Shown: piece after piece, positions 33,974 through 41,937 of the stretch
How positions within the stretch are numbered: position 1 is the first letter of the stretch
Layout of the letters: each line of letters starts with the position of its first letter
Source: Mycolicibacterium sp. ND9-15
GTDB lineage: Bacteria > Actinomycetota > Actinomycetes > Mycobacteriales > Mycobacteriaceae
NCBI RefSeq assembly: GCF_035918395.1
Contig: NZ_CP142362.1
Location: forward strand, 4,191,501-4,255,500
Reading direction: 5' to 3'
DNA length: 64,000 bases
Made by a program: the position numbers and the translations under genes
Notes under the pieces: model-generated
Told to the model about the DNA's origin: nothing
Seen by the model: the letters and a program-made list of their open reading frames with translations, nothing else
Databases searched by the model: none

Positions 33974-34445
33974 CGTCGCAGTGACGGGTGACCGGGCAGC
34001 GCTCGAGCGCACAGATCTTGCGCCGGGGTGGGTCGTCACCTCCAGCGGCCGCATCTCCGGCGTCACCGAACCGGGTGCGCTGTCGCTGGATTACCCCTTC
34101 CCGACCAAGGACCTGGTCTTCCTCGACGACGCGCTCAAATACGGCTCCCGGGCCGCCAAGGCGCGGTTCGCCGTCTACATCGGTGATCTCGGGGCAGACA
34201 CGGCGGCCACCGCCCGCGCCATCCTCGAGCAGGTGCCGACGCCGAACAACGCTGTGCTGTTGGCCGTATCGCCGAACCAGCGCGCGATCGAGGTCGTGTA
34301 CGGGACCGACGTCAAGGGACGCGGCATCGAGGAGACCGCACCGTTGGGCGTGTCGGCTGCGGCCGCGTCCTTCAGAGACGGCAACCTGATCGACGGGTTG
34401 ATCAGTGCGGTGCGGGTGATGAGCGCCGGCGTCACTCCGGCCTAA
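33960..34445 (+). CDS. DUF5130/TPM-like protein, supercomplex-associated factor candidate
   Basis: A 161-aa protein with a TPM-like alpha/beta domain: KYGSRAAKARFAVYIGDLG, AILEQVPTPNNAVLLAVSPNQRAIEVVYG and a C-terminal helix. There is no signal peptide. The GTG at 33960 is chosen for the GGAGG eight bases upstream; it overlaps ctaJ by 14 bases. The homologue in M. smegmatis is, to my recollection, PRSAF1, bound to the cytochrome bc1-aa3 supercomplex. Strict pairing with ctaJ supports a respiratory role. Confidence 0.72.
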   Translation: MASGDVAVTGDRAALERTDLAPGWVVTSSGRISGVTEPGALSLDYPFPTKDLVFLDDALKYGSRAAKARFAVYIGDLGADTAATARAILEQVPTPNNAVLLAVSPNQRAIEVVYGTDVKGRGIEETAPLGVSAAAASFRDGNLIDGLISAVRVMSAGVTPA

Positions 34446-34454
34446 CTCACCTTT

Positions 34455-34521
34455 CGCCGCGAGCGTGCGTGTCCGCTGCGCGGCACGCCGCTGGGAACCA
34501 GCACTTTGCGCACGTTCGCGC
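34455..34521 (+). repeat. Palindromic extragenic element, copy C
   Basis: Arms GCCGCGAGCGTGCG and CGCACGTTCGCGCG flank a centre with CACGCCG and AGCACTTTG. It occupies nearly the whole gap between the convergent DUF5130 and HNH genes. The AGCACTTTG segment is shared with copy D, so C and D form a subgroup. Confidence 0.75.
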
Positions 34522-34526
34522 GCATG

Positions 34527-34877
34527 TCAGCGTGCTGCGGCGGCGAGTGCGGCGCGGATCTCGACGTAGCGCTCGAGGAACCGACGCTCGTCGAGGCGCT
34601 TGCGCCGCAGCCATCCGGTGACCTCCTCATTGCATTTGCTGGTGTTGCAGGAGGCGCAGGCCGGTACCACGTTGTCGATGGTGTACCGGCCGCCGCGCGA
34701 GATCGCCATGACGCAGTCGCGCTGCAGGGCCCGGTCCGAGGCGCCGCAGTAGGCGCAGCCCTGCCACGCGTCCTTGAGGGCTTGCCACTGGGCTGCCGTC
34801 AGGTCGTGCTCGACGGCGCTGAGTCGACGCTTGCGCTTGCGGGCCGCCCGGGCCCGCCGACTTCTGCTGACCGCCAC
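34527..34877 (-). CDS. Small HNH endonuclease family protein
   Basis: A 116-aa basic protein: an Arg/Lys-rich N-terminus (SRSRRARAARKRKRR) followed by an HNH domain with CAYCGAS, ALQRDCVMAISRGG and NVVPACASCNTSKCN. The second H of the core is replaced by the CVMAISRGG arrangement seen in some HNH proteins, so activity needs testing. It lies inside an insert absent, to my knowledge, between Rv2468c and pepN in M. tuberculosis. No toxin/antitoxin or phage partner is identified. Confidence 0.72.
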   Translation of the reverse strand: MAVSRSRRARAARKRKRRLSAVEHDLTAAQWQALKDAWQGCAYCGASDRALQRDCVMAISRGGRYTIDNVVPACASCNTSKCNEEVTGWLRRKRLDERRFLERYVEIRAALAAAAR

Positions 34878-35023
34878 TTCGGAAGCCTATGAGCGGTGGG
34901 CTGCGGTTGTTGAGATATGCCGCCGCGTGTTGCCTCTCATCCGGGTCTCAATTGCTGCGCCCGCCCCGCTCGCGGCGGACTTAAGATCGGGTAGCCACCG
35001 CAAACGAAGGAGTCGAGTTAGGC

Positions 35024-36142
35024 GTGCTCGAAGCATTCGAGTCGACGTGGTCCAAGGTGAGGTCGACTTTCGGTCAAGGAATACCTCAGCAAGGCGAAGC
35101 ATTCGACAACAGCGGTCAACTGCGCGAGCTCCAGCGCCAGGTCGCGTCGGCCGCCCCGGGACACCCGTGGACCGGTTCCGCGGCCGAAGCCTATGCGTCG
35201 ACGAACGACAGGCACGGTGCGGTGTTGGGCCGAATGGCCGAGGTGGATCTGCGGCTCAGGGCCGAGGTGGATCGGTCCGCCGCGGTCGTTGCCACCGGCC
35301 GGCGCGAACTCGACGCGGTGCGGGACTGGGTACGCGCCGCGGCATCGTCGGTGCCGAACAATGCGGCGGGCGAGCGGATGTTGGTGTCGATAGTCGGCAA
35401 GGGGGCCAACGACATGTCGACGATCGTGCGGCGCGCCAACGGAGATCTGACCGACATCGCAGAAAGAGTGCGCGATATCGGCACGGATTACCGGGCGCTG
35501 ACGCGACCGGAGCAGACGGGTCCCGGTGATGTCCAGAACGTGGTGGGCGAGGAGGAAAAAAAGCCGTGGCGGTTTCCGTTCGATCCTCCGCCTCCACCCG
35601 ATTCCGCTCCGGGCGGCGGGCGATGGGAGTACGGCCAGGGATACCCGCTAGGACCCGGCGGCGGACCGCCCATGGGGCCGATCCCGGTGCCCCACCGCTG
35701 GCACAGAGATGTCGAGCCGCCGGTAGTCGGCGGGACGTCGACCTTGAAAGAGGTTGTGCCGCCGAAACCTAATGGATGGGGGGTGGATCCCGCCTGGACA
35801 TTACGGGAGGCGTATAGATTCCGGGTGACCGGCGAGGGTTTCAACGGGGATCCGAGCCACGTGCGGTGGGTGGAGCGGGATGGCAAGTGGTATCAAGCGA
35901 CCTGGCTGGACTACGAATTGGAGGCCGAACATGTCCGGGCCATGGTGCCGCACAACGATGCGGCCGGCTATCCGATGATCAGATGGGGCGAAAACGACTG
36001 GAAGCCAATCGATATCAAGGATATCTACGGCATCCAGGTCGACAACCCGCGACTGCCGCTCTACATACCGAACCCATTCGGGGGGCAGCATCGTCTCCCG
36101 GTTCCATCGCCCGACAATCCCATCGTCGTATCCGGAGGATGA
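35024..36142 (+). CDS. EspA/EspE-like type VII secretion-associated protein with unknown C-terminal domain
   Basis: A 372-aa protein. Residues 1-160 are helical with a W-x-G turn (Trp49-x-Gly51) in HPWTGSAAEAYAST followed by a long helix, like EspA/EspE-type ESX substrates. Residues 181-235 are proline/glycine rich. Residues 250-350 form a Trp/Tyr-rich domain of unknown fold (VRWVERDGKWYQATW, RWGENDWKPIDI), possibly an effector domain. There is no Sec signal. The GTG start has AAGGAG thirteen bases upstream. The next gene encodes a membrane protein seven bases downstream. The secretion route and toxicity are inference. Confidence 0.6.
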   Translation: MLEAFESTWSKVRSTFGQGIPQQGEAFDNSGQLRELQRQVASAAPGHPWTGSAAEAYASTNDRHGAVLGRMAEVDLRLRAEVDRSAAVVATGRRELDAVRDWVRAAASSVPNNAAGERMLVSIVGKGANDMSTIVRRANGDLTDIAERVRDIGTDYRALTRPEQTGPGDVQNVVGEEEKKPWRFPFDPPPPPDSAPGGGRWEYGQGYPLGPGGGPPMGPIPVPHRWHRDVEPPVVGGTSTLKEVVPPKPNGWGVDPAWTLREAYRFRVTGEGFNGDPSHVRWVERDGKWYQATWLDYELEAEHVRAMVPHNDAAGYPMIRWGENDWKPIDIKDIYGIQVDNPRLPLYIPNPFGGQHRLPVPSPDNPIVVSGG

Positions 36143-36149
36143 CGAGATC

Positions 36150-36578
36150 GTGACTCGTAAACGTTGGTTGTGGGTGCTGATCGCCGCGGCACTGATCGTC
36201 GGCGCGGTCATTTCGGCGGTCGTGGTGATGCGAGCCGATGACAACGCGACGGAATCGGATGCGGACTGTCAGGTGGTGGGCGAGTTGGCCCGCGAATGGA
36301 AGGCCATGGCGCAGCAGGACCAGACGGGAGGCAAGTCCAACGATCAGTTCGCCGGCGAGGTGCGCGCGGCGGCGGACTCGGTGTCCACTCCGGCGCTCGA
36401 AGAGAAGCTCAACACCTGGGCCGACGGTTTCGCTCTGCTTGCCGACGTGCAGCGGGCGGACTCGAATGCCTCCTCGGCGACCCCTGACGTCGGGGCAAAG
36501 GTCGCCCAGGCCGGCGACACCATCTACGGCACCGCCGACAGGCTCCGTCAGGCCTGCCCCGATAACTGGCCTTCATAA
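36150..36578 (+). CDS. Single-pass membrane protein with helical ectodomain
   Basis: A 142-aa protein. A basic N-terminus (MTRKRW) precedes one membrane helix (about residues 6-27); the remaining about 115 residues would lie outside. Cys40 and Cys136 bracket the ectodomain and could form a disulfide. It starts with GTG after GGAGG, seven bases from the Esp-like gene, so the two are probably co-expressed. It could be an anchor, chaperone or immunity partner of the Esp-like protein. No family is recognised. It resembles the protein at 46630 in layout. Confidence 0.68.
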   Translation: MTRKRWLWVLIAAALIVGAVISAVVVMRADDNATESDADCQVVGELAREWKAMAQQDQTGGKSNDQFAGEVRAAADSVSTPALEEKLNTWADGFALLADVQRADSNASSATPDVGAKVAQAGDTIYGTADRLRQACPDNWPS

Positions 36579-36586
36579 CCTGAAGC

Positions 36587-36653
36587 CGCCGCGAGCGTGA
36601 GCAAAGTGCTGCTTTTCCGCGGGCGTGTCATGTGCAGACGCGCACGCTCGCGG
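36587..36653 (-). repeat. Palindromic extragenic element, copy D
   Basis: Arms CCGCGAGCGTGAGC and GCGCACGCTCGCGG; read on the minus strand the centre contains GTCTGCACATGACACGCCCG and AGCACTTTG. It lies between the convergent membrane-protein gene and pepN. With copy C it bounds the three-gene insert on both sides. Confidence 0.75.
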
Positions 36654-36668
36654 CTGTACTTGCCGTAG

Positions 36669-39254
36669 CTAGCGCCCGTCGAAAGCCCTTGCGCGCAGCG
36701 CTCGTTGCACCCCTGCACGGCCCTCGACCACCAGGCGGCGCAGTGGCGGCGGTACTTGCGGATCGGCGAGGAATGTGTCTGCGGCGTCCAGCCCCTCCTG
36801 GCTGATGTCCCAACCCGGGTACAAGCCGATGACGACGGTCTGGGCCACCTCGCTGGACCGTCGCTGCCACACTCCCGAGATCGCGGCGAAGTACTTGGTG
36901 CGGAACGGCTGCAGCAGTTCCTGCTGACCCGGTTGCACGAAGCCCCCGATGATCGCGCGCGCGGTGATGTTGGCGAGCGTGTCGTCCTCGATCACCTGCT
37001 GCCACGCCGCCTCTTTGACCGCTGTCTGCGGGCGCGCCGCGGACGCCGCCGCTGCGTGCCGCCGCCCGGCGGCGGTCGGGTCCCGCTGCGCCTCGGCGTC
37101 GATGATCGGCGTTCCCGGTCCGTCATGGTCGATCCGGCCGGCGGCGGCCAACGCGGTGACGATGCGCCAGCGCAGATCGGTGTCGACCGCCAGCCCGGTC
37201 AGGCCGACCTGGGCGGGATCGCCATCCAGCAGCGCGGCCAAAATCGCGGTGTGCCGCAGGTCCAGCACCGACGCGCACAACGCGTTGACGAACGCCAGCT
37301 GATGATCGGAACCTGGCTCGGCGTCGCGGGCCAGTTGCATTAGCCGGTCGGCGAATTCGGGCCAACCCTTTTCGCGTGCCCATCCGGGTTCGGCGTAGGA
37401 GCGAAGCGCGGTCTGCGCCTGCAGCAGCAACCGCTGCGCCACCCCGACCTCGGTCTCGGCGTGCACGCCGCGGCCCACCAGGGCGACGAAGTCGCGCGCC
37501 CGCAGCTCCGCCTCGCGCGTCATCTCCCACGCCGCCGACCACGCCAGCGTGCGCGGCAGCGGCTCGGCGATGTCGGCGATCCTCGTCAACACCGTCTGAA
37601 GCGAGTCCTGGTCCAGTCGAAGCGAGCAGTACGTCAGATCGTCATCGTTGACGAGGATCAACTTGCCTCGCGAGCTACCTTGTAACGCAGGCACTTCCGT
37701 CGCGGAACCCTCGATGTCGAGTTCTTCGCGACGCACCCGCACCAGCTTGCCGGAGCCGTCGTCGTCGTATATCCCGACCGCGAGGCGATGCACACGGGTC
37801 TCCCCGGCACCGGGAGCGGCGCCGCTCTGGTTGATCGCGAAGCGGGTGAACCGTCCGTCGGCGTCGAGGCCGAAGTCGGGCCGCAACGTGTTGAGGCCGG
37901 TCGTCTTGAGCCACTGCCTGCCCCAGCCCGACAGGTCCCGGCCCGACGCCTTCTCCAGCGCACCCAGTAGGTCACCGAACGTGGCGTTGGCGAAGGCGTA
38001 ATCGCGGAAGTAGTCACGCAACCCCGACAGGAATTCCGCCTCGCCGACATAGGCGACCAACTGCTTGAGCACGCTGGCGCCCTTGGCGTAGGTGATCCCG
38101 TCGAAGTTGACCTCGACGGCCGCCAGATCCGGGATGTCGGCGGCCACGGGGTGGGTGGAGGGCAATTGGTCCTGCCGATACGCCCACGACTTCTCCACGT
38201 TCGCGAACGTCGTCCAGGCCTCGGTGTACTCGGTGGCCTCGGCTTGGCACAGCACTGAGGCGAACGTGGCGAAGGACTCGTTGAGCCACAGATCATCCCA
38301 CCACTGCATGGTGACCAGGTCGCCGAACCACATGTGCGCCATCTCGTGCAGAACGGTCTCGGCGCGGCGCTCGTACGACGCCCGCGTCACCTTGCTGCGG
38401 AAGACGTAGTCCTCGAGGAACGTCACCGCGCCCGCGTTCTCCATCGCGCCGGCATTGAACTCCGGGACGAACAGCTGGTCGTACTTGCCGAACGCATACG
38501 GCACGCCGAAGTTATTATGGTAGAAGCCAAATCCCTGCTTGGTCTCGGTGAACAGCCGCTCGGAATCCATGTGCTCGGCCAGCGACGTGCGGCAGAACAA
38601 CCCGAGCGGGATGTCACCGTGGTCGTCACTGTAGACGTCGTCCCAGCGCGCATACGGGCCCGCGATTAACGCCACCAGGTACGTGCTCATGCGGGGCGTC
38701 GCGGCGAATGTGTGGCGCTTGGCCACGCCGGCGTCCTCGACATTGACGGTGGCGCCGTTTGACACCACCTCCCAGTGCGGCGGCGCGGTCACCGTGACGT
38801 CGAAGGTAGCCTTCAGGTCGGGTTGGTCGAAGCACGCGAACATCCGCTTGGCGTCGGCGGTTTCGAACTGCGAGTACAGATACACCTCGCCGTCGACAGG
38901 GTCGACGAACCGATGCAAGCCCTCACCGGTGTTGGAGTAGCGGCAGTCGGCGTCGACGACGACGACGTTGTGTGCGGCCACGCCGGTCAGCGGAATACCC
39001 GTGGATTCGTCGTAGCCCGAGACGTCGATGTCGCGCCCGTTGAGGGTGGCGCGGTGAATGGTGTCGGCCGCGATGTCGAGGTAGGTGTTCGCGCCGGCGA
39101 GCGCGTCGAACTCGACGGTCGTCGTGGACCGGAATGTGCGCTCGCCGGGCTTGCCGCCGCCGTCGGTGAGGTCGAGGGCGATTCGGTAACTGTCGACCGT
39201 GACGAGAGCGGCGCGTTCGACGGCTTGGTCGCGAGTCAGGTTGGGAAGTGCCAC
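36669..39254 (-). CDS. pepN: Aminopeptidase N, M1 family
   Basis: An 861-aa zinc metallopeptidase removing N-terminal residues from peptides in the cytosol. The substrate-recognition motif GAMEN is at residues 269-273, and the zinc site is HEMAH (303-307) with Glu326 in LWLNESF. The C-terminal ERAP-like helical domain fills the rest. Length matches M. tuberculosis PepN (Rv2467). There is no signal peptide. It is a stand-alone gene with a convergent neighbour. Confidence 0.94.
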   Translation of the reverse strand: MALPNLTRDQAVERAALVTVDSYRIALDLTDGGGKPGERTFRSTTTVEFDALAGANTYLDIAADTIHRATLNGRDIDVSGYDESTGIPLTGVAAHNVVVVDADCRYSNTGEGLHRFVDPVDGEVYLYSQFETADAKRMFACFDQPDLKATFDVTVTAPPHWEVVSNGATVNVEDAGVAKRHTFAATPRMSTYLVALIAGPYARWDDVYSDDHGDIPLGLFCRTSLAEHMDSERLFTETKQGFGFYHNNFGVPYAFGKYDQLFVPEFNAGAMENAGAVTFLEDYVFRSKVTRASYERRAETVLHEMAHMWFGDLVTMQWWDDLWLNESFATFASVLCQAEATEYTEAWTTFANVEKSWAYRQDQLPSTHPVAADIPDLAAVEVNFDGITYAKGASVLKQLVAYVGEAEFLSGLRDYFRDYAFANATFGDLLGALEKASGRDLSGWGRQWLKTTGLNTLRPDFGLDADGRFTRFAINQSGAAPGAGETRVHRLAVGIYDDDGSGKLVRVRREELDIEGSATEVPALQGSSRGKLILVNDDDLTYCSLRLDQDSLQTVLTRIADIAEPLPRTLAWSAAWEMTREAELRARDFVALVGRGVHAETEVGVAQRLLLQAQTALRSYAEPGWAREKGWPEFADRLMQLARDAEPGSDHQLAFVNALCASVLDLRHTAILAALLDGDPAQVGLTGLAVDTDLRWRIVTALAAAGRIDHDGPGTPIIDAEAQRDPTAAGRRHAAAASAARPQTAVKEAAWQQVIEDDTLANITARAIIGGFVQPGQQELLQPFRTKYFAAISGVWQRRSSEVAQTVVIGLYPGWDISQEGLDAADTFLADPQVPPPLRRLVVEGRAGVQRALRARAFDGR

Positions 39255-39308
39255 GCGACCAACTTATAGGCCGCGCTGCCCGTCGGCGCGTCTCAGGCCG
39301 ACTGCGGC

Positions 39309-39692
39309 CTACAGGCCCGGTATCGCGCGCGCCGCGGGCAGCCAGTCCCGCACCGTGCCGTTACCCACCGACGCCAACATCTGCGGGCAGTACGTCGTGA
39401 TCGCGATACCGGTGAAGAAGGCGGCGATATCCGGCGGGATGCCGCTGTCGGCCACCTGTGTGTACACCTTCGCGATGTTCTTGCCCGGTTCGACGAGCAG
39501 GGGGCATACCGATTCCCCGAGCGCGACCATGTCCACCGGGTTGTTGATCGGAACTCCCGCGCCACGGACGGCGGTCAGGAAGGCGTCGTCGGCCGGGTCG
39601 GCCTGTGCCGGCGCGGCGAGCGTCGTCGCGGTCGCCGCTAGACCTACCCCTAGCGCCAGCGCACATACTCGAAGATCGACGTATTTGTTCAC
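39309..39692 (-). CDS. Secreted DUF732 family protein
   Basis: A 127-aa exported protein starting at GTG. The signal peptide has a hydrophobic core and a likely cleavage after PAQA near residue 31. The mature helical DUF732 domain carries the family pattern DDAFLTAVRGAGVP and two Cys in ESVCPLL and TTYCPQML, probably disulfide bonded. Many mycobacterial genomes carry several such genes and their function is unknown. It is divergent from the thiol-oxidoreductase gene. Confidence 0.8.
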   Translation of the reverse strand: MNKYVDLRVCALALGVGLAATATTLAAPAQADPADDAFLTAVRGAGVPINNPVDMVALGESVCPLLVEPGKNIAKVYTQVADSGIPPDIAAFFTGIAITTYCPQMLASVGNGTVRDWLPAARAIPGL

Positions 39693-39810
39693 TTCGGTAA
39701 CGATTCTTCACATTGGTCACATCGGGAACACGATCCGATCACCGTTTGCACTCTTAGGCGTTTCTCATTTCGCGCTCCGCGACGCGGAGGGCTATGGGTA
39801 CGCGGCCCCG

Positions 39811-39837
39811 GGGAACACTTCGCTTGCCGCCACAGTT
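39811..39837 (+). promoter_or_regulatory. SigH/SigE-type promoter candidate
   Basis: GGGAACA, a 17-base spacer, then GTT matches the mycobacterial SigH-type pattern (GGAAY then GTT). It lies about 50 bases ahead of the Rv2466c-like start. M. tuberculosis Rv2466c is reported to belong to the SigH regulon, supporting the call. The upstream strand also contains a weaker GGGAACA at 39723 with a poorer spacer. Confidence 0.6.
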
Positions 39838-39885
39838 GTCACAATTGGCCTCGTCTGCCCACTCGTGCCCGCGGAAGGATCCGTC

Positions 39886-40524
39886 ATGTCCGAAAAGCCT
39901 GAATCCGATGTCGCCGGCCGTCCGGCTCCCGTCGCCGATTTCTGGTTCGATCCGCTGTGCCCGTGGTGCTGGATCACCTCACGGTGGATCCTCGAGGTCG
40001 AGAAGGTTCGCGACATCGACGTGAATTTTCGCGTGATGAGCCTCGCGGTGCTCAACGAGGGTCGTGACCTACCCGAGGAGTACCGGGAGGCGATGAAGAA
40101 GGCGTGGGGTCCGGTGCGCGTGGCGATCGCCGCCGAACAGGCCGAGGGCCGGCAGATCCTCCCGCCGCTGTACACCGCGATGGGCACTCGCATCCACGAT
40201 CAGGGCAACCAGGACTTCGACGTGGTGATCAAGGAGTCCCTGGCCGAGGCGGGTCTGCCCGCCGAGTTGGCCGAGGCCGCCGACACCGACAAGTACGACG
40301 AAGCGCTGCGCAAGAGCCACCACGAGGGCATGGACGCGGTCGGCGAGGACGTCGGAACCCCGACCGTTCACGTCAACGGTGTCGCATTCTTCGGGCCGGT
40401 GCTGTCGAAGATCCCACGCGGCGAAGAGGCCGGCAAGCTCTGGGACGCCTCGGTGACGTTCGCGTCCTACCCGCACTTCTGGGAGCTCAAGCGCACTAGG
40501 ACCGAGCCGCCACAGTTCGACTGA
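39886..40524 (+). CDS. DsbA-fold mycothiol-dependent oxidoreductase (Rv2466c-like)
   Basis: A 212-aa thioredoxin-fold protein with the redox motif CPWC (Cys25, Cys28) in FDPLCPWCWITSRW and the cis-Pro region GTPTVHVNG. The M. tuberculosis orthologue is a mycothiol/mycoredoxin-coupled nitroreductase that activates certain nitro-prodrugs and responds to oxidative stress. There is no signal peptide, so it is cytosolic despite the DsbA family. The ATG at 39886 is used; a much longer in-frame reading upstream crosses the divergent DUF732 gene and is rejected. A SigH-like promoter precedes it. Confidence 0.9.
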   Translation: MSEKPESDVAGRPAPVADFWFDPLCPWCWITSRWILEVEKVRDIDVNFRVMSLAVLNEGRDLPEEYREAMKKAWGPVRVAIAAEQAEGRQILPPLYTAMGTRIHDQGNQDFDVVIKESLAEAGLPAELAEAADTDKYDEALRKSHHEGMDAVGEDVGTPTVHVNGVAFFGPVLSKIPRGEEAGKLWDASVTFASYPHFWELKRTRTEPPQFD

Positions 40525-40560
40525 TCGCGCTCGCCGGGCCGGTCGACGGCGTCTGCCACA

Positions 40561-41043
<483 letters not shown>

Positions 41044-41045
41044 GG

Positions 41046-41852
41046 ATGCCCGAAGGGCACACGCTGCACCGGCTGGCCCGATTGCACCAGCGCCGTTTCG
41101 CTCGCGCGCCGGTGATGGTCTCCAGCCCGCAGGGCAGGTTCGTCGACGGCGCGGCTGCAGTCAGCGGGCGGGTACTCAGGAAGGCGACCGCCTGGGGTAA
41201 GCATCTGTTTCACCACTACGAGGGCGGTCGGGTCGTGCACGTCCATCTGGGTCTGTACGGCACCTTCACCGAGTGGGCGCTGCCTGTGGAAACGACACCG
41301 CCGCTGCCGGTCGGACAGGTGCGCATGCGGATGATCGGCGCCGAATACGGCACCGATCTGCGGGGGCCGACGGTCTGCGAGGTGCTCGCGGAGCCGGAGA
41401 TCGCCGACGTGATCGCCCGACTCGGCCCCGATCCGCTGCGCCGGGACGCCGACGCGTCGCTGGCGTGGACACGAATACGTAAGTCGCGCAGGCCGATTGG
41501 GGCGCTGTTGATGGACCAGTCGGTGATCGCCGGGGTGGGCAACGTGTATCGCAACGAGCTGCTGTTCCGGCACCGCATCGACCCGCACCGGCCGGGCACG
41601 CGGATCGACGAGAGCGAGTTCGACGCGATGTGGACCGACCTTGTCGCGCTGATGCGAATCGGGCTGCGGCGCGGCAAGATTCACACCATCCGTGCCGAGG
41701 ACGACCACGGGCTGCCGGCCTACGGCCCGGGCCGGCCCCGCACCTATGTGTACCGGCGCGCGGGTGAGCCGTGTCGGCTCTGCGGGACCGAGATCCGCAC
41801 CGAGGTGTTGGAGGGGCGCAACCTGTTCTGGTGCCCGACCGACCAGACTTAG
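41046..41852 (+). CDS. nei2: Fpg/Nei-family DNA glycosylase-lyase
   Basis: A 268-aa base-excision repair enzyme. The catalytic N-terminus MPEGHTLHRL has Pro2 and Glu3. A helix-two-turn-helix segment includes DQSVIAGVGNVYRNELL. The C-terminal zinc finger has Cys243, Cys246 and Cys263, but the expected fourth Cys is Asp266 (CPTDQT instead of CPxCQ), so zinc binding may be altered. It is translationally close to rpiB, as in M. tuberculosis (Rv2465c-Rv2464c). It removes oxidised pyrimidines; the role is inferred from the family. Confidence 0.9.
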   Translation: MPEGHTLHRLARLHQRRFARAPVMVSSPQGRFVDGAAAVSGRVLRKATAWGKHLFHHYEGGRVVHVHLGLYGTFTEWALPVETTPPLPVGQVRMRMIGAEYGTDLRGPTVCEVLAEPEIADVIARLGPDPLRRDADASLAWTRIRKSRRPIGALLMDQSVIAGVGNVYRNELLFRHRIDPHRPGTRIDESEFDAMWTDLVALMRIGLRRGKIHTIRAEDDHGLPAYGPGRPRTYVYRRAGEPCRLCGTEIRTEVLEGRNLFWCPTDQT

Positions 41853-41860
41853 CTCAGTAG

Positions 41861-41925
41861 CCGCCGAAAGTGAGCTTGTGAGCGAGAACTCCGCCGATTC
41901 GCCTGCAGATGTTCAGTTTCGGCGG
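41861..41925. repeat. Palindromic element with CCGCCGAAA/TTTCGGCGG arms
   Basis: A perfect nine-base inverted repeat (CCGCCGAAA and TTTCGGCGG) with a 47-base centre lies between the convergent nei2 and DUF1542-like genes. It is a different sequence family from the GCGAGCG palindromes but occupies the same type of 3'-3' junction, suggesting a terminator or dispersed element. Confidence 0.6.
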
Positions 41926-41937
41926 AGGACGCACGGG

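Noticed and set aside
34527..34877. Restriction-modification or homing system built on the HNH genes
   Set aside because: No methyltransferase, specificity subunit, intron or intein is adjacent, so the system cannot be supported.
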